A DNA stretch of 64,000 nucleotides, from NCBI GenBank assembly GCA_007644065.1, contig VJWN01000003.1, positions 1,984,001 through 2,048,000 of the forward strand, written 5' to 3'. The position numbers and the translations under genes were made by a program. Below the pieces are notes generated by a model, which had not been told where the DNA came from, searched no databases, and saw only the letters and a program-made list of their open reading frames with translations. Positions 46,693-56,800 of this stretch are shown piece by piece. How positions within the stretch are numbered: position 1 is the stretch's first letter; every line of letters starts with the position of its first letter. This DNA comes from Margaritispora aquatica (Eukaryota > Ascomycota > Leotiomycetes > Helotiales > Discinellaceae).

Positions 46693-47298
46693 ATGGTATA
46701 TTCCACATGACGCAAGTACATGTTCAAGACATTGCTAACGATACCGCAGGCGTCAGAAAGCAGACTCTACACATTCAGCCAAGAGAGCAAAGATCACCTT
46801 CGCAAGTTCCGTCTAGGAACATCACGCTCGAACGATCCTCAGGCCGTGATTTGTATGTTCGTCTCACTTTCAAGAATCTGCGAACAAATTTCCACTAGAA
46901 TCTGACATGCGCCATTAGATCTGATTGATAAACAGACCTTAGAAATCAAACAAGATAAAGATAAGACCGTGTACAAGACACTCCAGCATATAGGCGATGG
47001 CTTGCCAGAAACCTCGCCAAGATTCGTGCTGCTGAGCTATCCACTGACACTGGTGAGTTACGGGGGGAGATGGACTACAAGTGTGGGGAGAAATGCTGAC
47101 ATTAGGCAGCCTTCCGGACGACTATCCGTGCCATATGTGATGCTGTATTACCTCCCTCAAAATGCAAGTGCTGAGATGAAGATGGTGTATGCTGGCGCGA
47201 AGGAGTTGATGAGAAACACGGCTGAGGTAGGAAGGGTGTTTCAAATTGAATCTGAGGATGACTTGGAGGAGTTACCTCAGAAGCTGGGCGCGGCATGA
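46693..47298 (+). CDS. AIM7: glia maturation factor-like ADF-H protein (Arp2/3 debranching factor)
   Basis: Four exons, 46693-46695, 46750-46852, 46919-47052 and 47110-47298, encode 142 residues, the usual size for GMF. The first exon is only the ATG. The intron after it has a GTATAT donor, a TTGCTAACGATACCGCAG branch/acceptor, and joins Met to ASESRLYTFSQESKDHLRKF. The third intron is a multiple of three without stops and would read through, but removing it restores SYPLTLPSGRLSVPYVMLYY, which is highly conserved in the family. Further markers are GTSRSNDPQAVI, YAGAKELMRNTAEVGRVF and EDDLEE. The protein is an ADF/cofilin-fold factor that binds Arp2/3 complex, dissociates actin branches and inhibits nucleation in the cortex. 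It is known as GMF1 or AIM7 in yeast. The family assignment is firm. Confidence 0.92.
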
Positions 47299-47943
47299 TT
47301 TAAAGTGTGATGTGTGAAAGTGTTGGAGCTATACAAAGCTCTGGTAATACTTAAGGCTATGGATATGAGATAAATCGAAGGTTATGACATCCAAATATCA
47401 AGCATTTGTCAAAAGTGCTACTATTCCCCAGTTCAAGATTTCAAATTTGTTGGCGGAATACCTGTGCAATACCTTTTGTATGCCGAAACAACAAGAGGGA
47501 AAATATGAAATCCATGACCTTACATGATGATGGAACATATATTGGAGGCTCAAATGTTAATAGTTGTATATTGGCAGTGCGTGCTTGAATCCTGTGCGGT
47601 AGGTCAAACGGTATAGGAAGACATTAGAATCCGGTGACTTGAGCATCGTGAATCCTGAAACCTACACAAGGATTATTTTAAGTTTATTGATGACGCCCTA
47701 GCATAGTGTTCCGTAATCGGGTAGTGATATAAATACGTAACTTTGATCTTCTACACTAGCAATACCTGAACCCTCTAATTCATGAAAGTAGCATATTTGT
47801 TACGTATGGGTTGATATCTGTTTTTACTGGTCTCATACCGTGGAAGTGTGTTTTTTGTTTTTGACGCAGAAACTTCTAAGCGAAATCAGCCCAAATGTAA
47901 CTTGACGGTGAGCTGTATATACAAAAGCTGTAGATCTTAGCTG
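47299..47943. other. spacer between convergent GMF1 and NLR genes
   Basis: AT-rich, with no coding region or repeat recognised. It contains the 3' ends of both genes. Confidence 0.5.
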
Positions 47944-50900
47944 TCATATGGAAGTAACAAGCTTTGATCCTTCTTTAAACTGAAAAATGGAAACCCTTCC
48001 TGATGAATGTCCTAGAACTAGACTTTTCTTCCAGATAGCTTCACATGTAGGTCTATCTTCAGAATTCAACCAGAGAATTTGTATAGTATCATCCTCTATC
48101 CAATGGCTTGATACATATAATGTTGATATCTGTTTGCTTTCGAGGGAGAAGGTGACTAACGAGACCGTGTTCGAGTAGCCTGTAAGCGTTTGTAGAAGAG
48201 CGCCTGTCGCGACATCCCAGAGTCGTATTGTCTCATCACGGGACCCAGATATAATCTGTTTGCCGTCGGGGGAAAAGACGACTGACCAGACAGAGCCCGA
48301 GTGGCCTTTAAGTATCTGTAGAAGAGCACCTGTTACAACGTCCCAAAGCCGTACTATCTTATCGCTGGACGCAGATGCAACCTGCTTACCGTCGGGGGAA
48401 AAGACGGCTGAGATAACCGAGCCCAAGTGGCCTTTAAACGTTTGTAGAAGAGCGCTTGTCGCGGCGTCCCAGAGCCGTGCTGTTTTATCAAGGGACCCGG
48501 ATACGACCTGCTTGCCGTCGGGGGAGAAGGCGACTGATACAATCCAGTCAGAGTGGCCTTCAAGCGTCTGTAGAAGAGGGACTATCGCGGCGTCCCAGAG
48601 CCGTACTGTTTTATCAAGGGACGTAGATACGACCTGCTTGCCGTCGGGGGAAAATGCAACTGACGAGACCCATTCAGAGTGGCCTTTAAACGTCTGTAGA
48701 AGAGCGCCTGTCGCAGCGTCCCAGAGCCTTACCGACTGATCACAGGACCCAGATACGACCTGCTTGCCGTCGGGGGAAAAGGCAACTGATTTAACCCAGT
48801 TCGAGTGCCCTTCAAGCGTCTTTAAAAGAGCGCCTGTCGTGTCCCAGAGCCGTACTGTATTGTCGTGGGACCCAGATATGATGCGTTTACTATCGGGAGA
48901 AAAGGCAACTGACTTGACCCAGTTCGAGTGGCCTTCAAGCGTCTGTAGAAGAGCGCCTGTTGTGTCCCAGAGCCGTACTGTCTTGTCGTGGGACCCAGAT
49001 GCAACCTGCTTGCCATCGGGGGAAAATGCCACTGACGTAACCGAGTCCGAGTGGCCTTTAAGTATCTGTAGAAGAGCGCCTGTCGTGTCCCAGAGCCGTA
49101 CTGTATTGTCGTAGGACCCAGATACGATCTGTTTACTATCGGGGGAGAAAGCGACTGATACAACCCGTTCCGAGTGTCCTTTAAGTGTCTGTAGAGAAGT
49201 GCCTGTTACGGTATCCCAGAGCCGTACTGTCCTATCTTGGGATCCGGACACGACCTGCTTGCCGTCAGGGGAGAAGGCGACCGACCTGACCGAGCCCGAG
49301 TGACCTTCAAGTGTCTGGAGTAGTGTATTCCAGTAAATATCTACTCTAGGTTTTATTTCAATCCAGGCAGGAATACACTTCTCAAATTCAACTCGAACAA
49401 GACTTTTCTCTGGGCTAAAAACTAGTGCTGAACAATACGATTGAAGGGGCGCTCGTTCAATGACTGATCGGTTATAGACAATGAATCGTCTTGCATCATA
49501 TATAAACGCAAGTAGGCTAGGACTTCCATTAAGCTTCCGTTATTTAGTAAATTTCTCTAAAAGAAATAGGATAAGATGAGATATTAACACGTACTTGGAG
49601 AGTTTCGAGCTTTTTGATCATTACTATGCCGTCCGCCACGCATTTCATCAAGCTTAAGGCTTCAAGCCAGTACAAAAAGTACTGGCGAAGAAAAACGTGT
49701 ATTAAGCTATTATCCTTAAAGTCCTTGTTTATATCTTCTTTAGTTTGAGAATCGAGTAGATGATCAGCCCAATAAAGACAAGAGTATCGTATCGCAGCGA
49801 GTGGATCTGGGTCAGGCTGCTTTACTTGTTCAATAGAGATTCCAGGAGCTGTTAGATTATAGATATTACGCCGTAGTGTCCTGGACATAACTTGAAGCGA
49901 TCGCGAAAAGATAGTATAATTTACCTCGTCTATTCTCAGACGAAATAGTTCCTGGGATGTACTCTCCTGAAGCAAAAAGTCCTTAGCCGACTGATGTACG
50001 AAATATACTATACTTTTTCGAATCGTTAAAAAGGATCCACACTGGCCAATAGTCTGCTCTAAATCCTCAATATCCTCAGAAATATTATCGGGACAATCAA
50101 GTTGGTGGAGCGTTTCGTCGAGGGAGACCAGTTCTCTAAGTGTGATTGGGCGTTTTACGGCCGTCACGATGGACAGTATTCGTTTGCAGAGATCAGCGTT
50201 CTCTGATTCATTAACTTGGGCCATCATTCGCTTATAAAGAGGATCCAGCCCAGGCGGGAATTTCTGTACCAACTTAAGAGCTTTCCGTCGGTCGGTCTTC
50301 TCTAGCTCTTGTAAGACCAAAGCCACCCAAAGAAATGTGGCGTCAGCGTTCCTAAAAAGACTCTCTCGTACTAAGTTTGCTAATTTAGCGTTGTATTTCT
50401 TCCACTTGGCTAACGCAGCTACCTTAAACTCGATATACATACGAACGGCAGCGGTAATAGAGTCTTCGTTTAGCTCGAGTCGTAATTGGAATTTTTGATT
50501 AGATTTGTTTAGTTGCTCTTCAATTTTCGGCCAATTGCGACTAGAGATAATCCACTTAACACGAGGAGACACGGATGAGATATTATCAATAAATTGGAGA
50601 AGTAGTGACAGGTCGGTCACGCATTCGTCGAGGGCATCAATAATCACGTAGGCGCTTTCAAAACCAGGGTCTTGCAAAATGTTGATAAAGATCTTAGACA
50701 GGGCAAACCAAGCATTCGTGTCTACAAAAAGATCTTTCCCCGTATTATCGTACTTCTCCCGAACGTATTTGAGCAGAGCCGGCTGCTTATCGGCAAGAAG
50801 ATAGATTAGCCCACGTAGCACAGCCGTCGCACTGTTAATACGTGAATCGGTGGCTTGGCAAAAGAAGTAGGTCAAGAGGCAGTTACTAGAAGCAAAAGTG

Positions 50901-51856
50901 GGACCGGCGTCCTCCTCCAATTTATCTATTATGCCACAGAGTAGCATCGTCTTGCCCTTACCGGGATCACCACGGATCCAGAGTAGTCGGCTCTGCTTGT
51001 TCTCATGCCATTGTAGGAATTCGGAATTTTCGAGGATCCACCCGTAAGAGTCTTTCAGTAGGCCACCATTCGTTTGCTCAATACGCTCTTTGTCTACGCG
51101 AGGATCGGTCGTCCGTAGGTCCTTGAGACAAGCCTTAGGGTCATCATCTACTCGGGAAACGAATCAGTCAGGCTCGATTCTTGTTATTTTCTGCCTTAAA
51201 AGAAGCTATGCTGAGGACAACTATTTCTTACTGCCATAGTTCACATCCCCTGAATTCTGGTTGTGATGAGAGTTCCCTCCATAATTGTTGCCTGAGCCAC
51301 TATGCCCAATATTATCGCCAGTGCCGTTATGCGTTTGGGTAACGCCCAAAGTGTCATCTTGGGCAGAAGCATAGATTTCCTTCATCTCTCTAATCCCTTC
51401 TTCGAGCCCCTTCACTTGCTCGTCGGTAGCGATTCCCATCAGCTTCTCGCATGCAAGCAGCTGGGTATCCTTTTGTATCCCTTCCATTAAGCACTCCACT
51501 TGGTCTCCTTTTCCCAATGTATGTAGAGCTTTCTTGTATCGGTTGAACCATTTATCGTCATCTTTGCGAATGACCTTCTGGAATATTTCCTGGAGTTTCT
51601 CGGCCTTCGCCTTGCACGACTTCAAGACAGGCTCTAACGCCTCCCGTTTCTTCTCGTCAAGCTCAAGCTCCGGTGCCGCAGCTTCTGCGTTGCGAAGGAT
51701 TTCGATAACGAGTGGCAGTCGTGCAGCTACCTGGCGGAACTCTTTCGGTTGGCCTTTCGCGTCTTTAGCGGCATCGTATATCTTCTTAGCTCCGTCGACG
51801 ATTGATATCAAGCTCCCAATGAGACCAATGACAAAACCAGCCTCGGCGCCGGACAT
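47944..51856 (-). CDS. NOD-like receptor: SesA-like domain, Gly/Asn linker, NACHT, WD40 repeats
   Basis: Three exons on the minus strand (51856-51232, 51147-49595, 49533-47944) give 1255 residues. Residues 1-135 (MSGAEAGFVIGLIGSLISIV and the following helices) fit the SesA-type helical signalling domain of fungal NACHT proteins. About 175-208 is Gly/Asn/Ser-rich (NGTGDNIGHSGSGNNYGG), resembling the sigma-type amyloid motif region. NACHT has Walker A GDPGKGKT at 268-275 and Walker B YVIIDALDECV at about 375-385. From about 797, ten WD40 repeats follow, nine of them highly similar (41-42 residues each). The last is degenerate, followed by a short tail. This is the layout of HET-E/D/R-like incompatibility and innate-immunity receptors: WD repeats sense a ligand, NACHT oligomerises, the N-terminus triggers death or signalling. 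The second intron is inferred from frame and from the sequence LNGSPSLLAFIYDARRFIVY. No disabling mutation is seen, and no partner gene was recognised nearby. Confidence 0.85.
48208..49325 (-). repeat. tandem coding repeats encoding WD40 units of the NLR
   Basis: About nine units of 123-126 nt share long identical stretches such as tgccgtcgggggaaaa and cccagagccgtactgt on the plus strand. Coding units follow GHSxxVxSVAFSPDGKQVxSGSxDxTVRLWD, with variation concentrated right after GHS and near the SGS-D positions. High DNA identity suggests recent unit exchange or expansion. Confidence 0.9.
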
Positions 51857-53052
51857 GATGAGCAATAAGCGACTATTGAGGTGCGGGCTGTTCGTAAACG
51901 ACCGATATGCTAACCAATTATTCGGTTATTAACAGGAAGAGAAATATGGGTCTTGAACTTACTCAAGTGAAAGATACGGATCAGACTATAGAGATTGTGG
52001 GGTGTTCCGAGCTTTGGTAGAGAATGTGAGGTAGATGATACAGTGGGGCGCCAGAAATATTGGACACTTGGGAGAGAATAGGAGAGCCTCTTTTAAACAG
52101 GCTGATTGACACCATGGAGCATAGAGTAAGGCAGTTTTCGATGCTGGGGGTGGTATACCAAGTATTAAAGCAGCATTCATATTACTGTCAGTTGGTGGCG
52201 CTCAGCACATGCCAGGTCCAATACTCTACTTCTGAAACACCACTGTAAAGCGTCGAAACTTCGAAATAGGCCAATAGCCATGATAAAGTAGGGGGAGCAA
52301 GTTAAAGCGGCTTCTAACGCCCGCAACGGCACAGTCAATCACATGGCCATCATCGTAAAATTTTACTACATACTATAAATCAAATACATATAAAGAAATT
52401 AACTAAATAATAATTTGATACTGATTTTAATTTCTTTCTCTTTAGTATGGGGGGAGAGTTTATACCTCTTGAACTATAATTTTTCTCGGCACGTAGGGTT
52501 TTTCGCTACGTCGGGACGGACCGCAAGAAGCACCGCATATGCCTCCACCTGACTTCGGGCTAAAGTATTGACTTCTAGTACACATTATAACAAAAGAAAA
52601 GGAACTGCGCAAGAAGCGAGTGATCGGCATTTTCGCTCAATTGTACTCACAGAAACCATAGATAATTGTGGGCAAATCCAACCACTTGAGTAGGTAACAT
52701 GAAATGGGTTCGTCCATCATTAGTGCTCTGTTAAAATTTATACAAGAAAGCAGTACCACCGCAACTCATTGACAACAAGTAATTGGTGTATTTGAGAAAA
52801 GAAGCAGGTAGCGAAGCGTTAAGAAAGTATTCTAATGTTTACAAGATGAAATTGTTCTTGTTGTGCTGGCGAGACCCCACTGCTCTGGCAAGGTCGAGTC
52901 ACATGACAGACGTCTTCCCCTTTCCTGCTCCCCGCCAATTCGGTCTCCATTCGCGTTTCACTGCATCACAGCCCAGACAGACAGAACACAACCTAATTCA
53001 ACCTATCAACAATGAATCTCCAACTCCATCCACCCACCCAATCACTTACCAA
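51857..53052. other. promoter region of the NLR and spacer with AT-rich island
   Basis: No gene is supported. About 52,360-52,450 is an AT-rich patch. An open frame continues upstream of the gene at 53053 to 52783, with a possible earlier Met at 52903, but these residues have no domain-like features. Confidence 0.5.
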
Positions 53053-53529
53053 ATGACACACATCCCCACAACTACCGCCATAATGCACCGTATCCTCATC
53101 AAAACGCACCACATGACCTCCCGCAAGAAGATACTCACCCTTACCAAAGCAGCTAAACGCCTCTCCTGCGCCGTGGTGATGAAGACCGGCGGACCACCGG
53201 GAATCATGATTGCCGAGGGCGCGGGAGCAATGGAGTGGATGGAGGTTGTGCGGGTGTGTCACTTTTTCGATTCTCAATATTCCCTGTCTCCTTCTACCAT
53301 GCCTAATCGAAGTTTGATATTGACATGCGATGACTAGAAACTACGGTATAAAGACTACCATCTTCTTAAAAAGGAAGCAGTGCCAAGCTCGAGGTTAAAA
53401 GTTGCACCGGGCAGCGTGCTCGAGTTAACTAGTATGAAGGACCTAGGTGCGTTTCTAGAGAGGGACGAGGAGATGTTTGAATGGTGGAGGTTAAATATGG
53501 GATACAAGAAAGGCGATGATGCCCCCTAG
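53053..53529 (+). CDS. small protein resembling the DUF1115 domain of RWDD2/PRP3
   Basis: Two exons, 53053-53253 and 53338-53529, encode 130 residues. The 84-nt intron starts GTGTGT and ends GACTAG, and its removal joins EWMEVVR to KLRYKDYHLLKKEA in phase zero. The segment HHMTSRKKILTLTKAAKRL, then GGPPGIMIAEGAGAMEW and a final VVRKLRYKDYHLL, follows the pattern of the DUF1115 module found after the RWD domain of RWDD2 proteins and in PRP3 (I/V-HH-...K...D/I...A..L...G..KpG...vEG......w...v..l....). Here it stands alone with no RWD domain. The initiator is uncertain: 53053 is favoured, but the frame is open farther upstream. The assignment is by recalled pattern and moderate. The C-terminus is KGDDAP. 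Confidence 0.65.
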
Positions 53530-53870
53530 TAATGAATGTGAAGATCTTGATCTCTTCTATTTCCTTCTCCTATCTTAATCATAACTTCTATTGATGACAT
53601 AGCATAGAAAGCTTCTATTTGAGCCACTATGTAGGAGCTCTCATCTGCAATAATATCTCCTATCCCAGGAGTAAGTACCTTCCCAGTCCTCTCCCATATG
53701 CATAAACGCCAGAGCCAGTGGGAATAGTGGAATAATATACATAGGCTCTTCCTGCAATGCGTCGTCCAACCAACGCCTCCTGCAAATGCAAATGCAACTC
53801 CAAGATTAAAGTCATTACCACATCTACCAACCACCTCCCTCATCGTCACTCTTCTCTGTGGTACTCTTCT
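53530..53870. other. short spacer between convergent genes
   Basis: 341 bp between the 3' ends of the DUF1115-like gene and the cohesin-loader gene. Nothing else is seen. Confidence 0.5.
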
Positions 53871-56800
53871 TCACTGATCCCTTGGTCGAGCCCGAACACG
53901 TGGTTGTGCAGAAGAGGAACGAGATCGTTTAGTCTTGCGACCATTTGGGGTGCCGGAAGATACGTGTTTTCTTTTCCGACCTCTCCCACTGCCTGGTGGA
54001 CCAGGTGTACCACCGTTGCTTCCCTCCTCGTTGTCACTTTCTGGAGTCATAGCTCGGGCCTCAGCTTCCTCGTCTCCTTCAGCCACAACCTTGAAGTCAT
54101 GGTCAATAGTTAGCAACTCGACAAATGAACGGCACTGAGCCATCATCGCCTCATCTGAGCCTAGAGATGCCATCGTAGACGATGAATCTTCCCAGAACTT
54201 ATCGCCGTTGATGCCTTGGACTCGGACTGGTGCCCTGGTCAAGTCCTTCGAAGCAGATTTGCCCTTCGCCGCCTGCTTGTTGGACATTAATCCATACTGG
54301 CGTCGAAGATATGTGCGAGCCTCCCACAGACTTGAAAGCATCATCGATGCAGCAGTCAATTGCGTCAGTCGCATAGGGTCGATTGGTGTGTGTACAGGCT
54401 GAAGCTGACCGTTTTCATATACCTGAGCAGGCGCGTCTAGCTTGATTTGGAAGATTTCGGTCTCAATCGAATGTGCTACACCAGTACCTGTTGCAGCAAC
54501 CACCTTTTCCATGGCATTGATGGCGTGGAGGAGTTCGTCAACTGTAGCATAATCGAAGAAAGCCATGTTTTCGATGATGAATTGAGAGAAGTCAAGGTGT
54601 TCAGGGAGCTTCTCTAGAGGCATTTTCGAAGGATCAAACTCAATACGCTTGCATAAAGTATCATAAAAGCGCTTACGACTCTTGGGCTTGCTGATTTTCA
54701 TGACATCGATCATCATGTATAGCTTCGAAGAGTATGGGTTGACATTCGCTCCATTTGTGCTCTGGACAACATCTCGCTGATAATCGTAAGCTAATTGCAC
54801 AGCTCGTATATATTCTTTTTCAAGAATGGTTTCGTGTTTCTCGTGGAATAAGCGATGCTGTTGGAAGGCAATTTCTGCAATCTTAGGGTTCTGCGATGTC
54901 TCCAAGGCAATCAACGATGAACCAGTCTTCTTCGGATGTACGAGACCTTGACGAGAGACACTTGCCACAACCTCCGTTGCTTGGAGGCCTTGCTCGTCTT
55001 GTCGAGACAGGGCAATCCGAAGAATATCATCCAGGAAGTGCTGGCAAATTGACAGGGCTACGCCATCACCTTGACCACCACCCATAACCCCAAGCTTTGC
55101 CTTTGGATCTTGTGCTCCTCCTGGCAGATCATCATTCTGAGCCTCAGAGCGCTTCTCTTCCAGAAACAGGAAGTCTCTCAGTGATCTAACAACAATGTTT
55201 TCGAGGATCGGATTCCGATCAGCGAAAACCTCCTTGAAACTTGTATTGATATTCACAGCAAGGAAGTTCTTGGGCCAGGACTGACACACCATTCCGATTG
55301 CATCAAGAGCAGACTTTCGGACCTCAAGAGGCGCGGATGGCGAAGCAAATGGAGCAAATGTATCAGTCATCAATCGTGATACTGATGCACCCTGCAGAGT
55401 TGGGAAGGACTTGAGAAACAACTCGTGCTGAGAGTCAAGATCGCAATGCTTGCCACAAATACCGGTAATGAGTAAGAGCTTCGAAACTTTGCGGATGCCG
55501 CCATCGTCAAGTTTGATACCTTTCATCTTCTGAATCTGCGTTAAACACGACAAAACTAGTCTTGTCAAATGTTGGAAATCGTCGAGGACGCTGCTGATGA
55601 TCCAAAGGCAAGCTACCACATCGTCCAGTATGATCTTTCCCATCCTTGAAACCGCAGGAATAAGTTCCTTTCGAATAGAAGCAAGAAAGTTTTGGTGGAC
55701 CTTAGATAAATCGGGAAGTACATGTCGGAAAATGATGACCACTGATCGATAAATAGCTAAGTCATCGCCGTCCTTAACGTTAGCGACGTAAGGCTGAAGA
55801 AGCTGGATTTGCTCAGCCGTGAACAGCTTTGGGTTGGATTTGGCAAATATGGTAAGAATTTGCAGAGCATCTCGAGCTGAAGGCGAGTCATCACCTTCCC
55901 CAGCAGGGTTATCAATGATAGTCTCAAACATAGTAGCCACCAGTGACTTGCAAACTTTAAAGTTTGCAGCTGTATATTTGGCATTGCTAGAGAGCATATT
56001 TTGCAAAACCTTGTCCAATACGGTTGCGACACCAGCGCTGCGCTGCACCGTCTTGACCATGAGGGCCACATGATCCGCCATTGCAAGCTTGAATTGAGGC
56101 GTGGTGTTATCAGACGACGCTGGTTGATAAAATGGCGACATCCATACTTCTTCAATAGTTTGGCGTGCAAGCTCTTGGACGCCTTCATCCAGATCGTTAA
56201 CACGATGTAGAAGCGAGTCTGCAATCAAACTTCGTACGTCTCGATTCGAATTGCGCAGGTATATGTCTTTTGACAACTTGATAGCACGCTTTCTGACACC
56301 AACTCCACTGTCATTAACTCTTTGGATAATCTGTGGAATCATTTCTTCTTCTAAAGCAGGTCGCAAGGTGATGCATTTTCCAATAAGACCCAGTGCAGAG
56401 TCACGCACTTGAATGGAAGAATCATTTGAACATCTCAAGATGAGAACTTTGACAGCTGGCTCTCTGTCAATAATTGTTGGATCGGTGTCTAGTACTTGAT
56501 TGACCGCCTTCAAACTCTTGCTGCGGACTGTGGCTTGTTCACTGGTCATAGAGCCAAGCAAAATGGTCAAAACGCGTCCAAAAGATTCACAGAACTGTGA
56601 GTGAAGTAGAGTCAAGGAATAAGCAAGTCGAGCATGCGTTGGGTTCACGGCCGCAAAGGTGTATTCTGTAGATAGCCATCGGCTGTCGGATATCATCTTT
56701 CGAAGGCGATATGCTAAACGACCATATTCCTTTTCAAGCTGGGCTTGATCTTCATCTTCGTCCTCGACCATATCGAATGTCGAGCATATTTTCGAGGCCC

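Noticed and set aside
48260..49114. Plus-strand repeated frames opposite the WD40 repeats
   Set aside because: They result from the tandem WD repeats on the minus strand and end at repeat borders.
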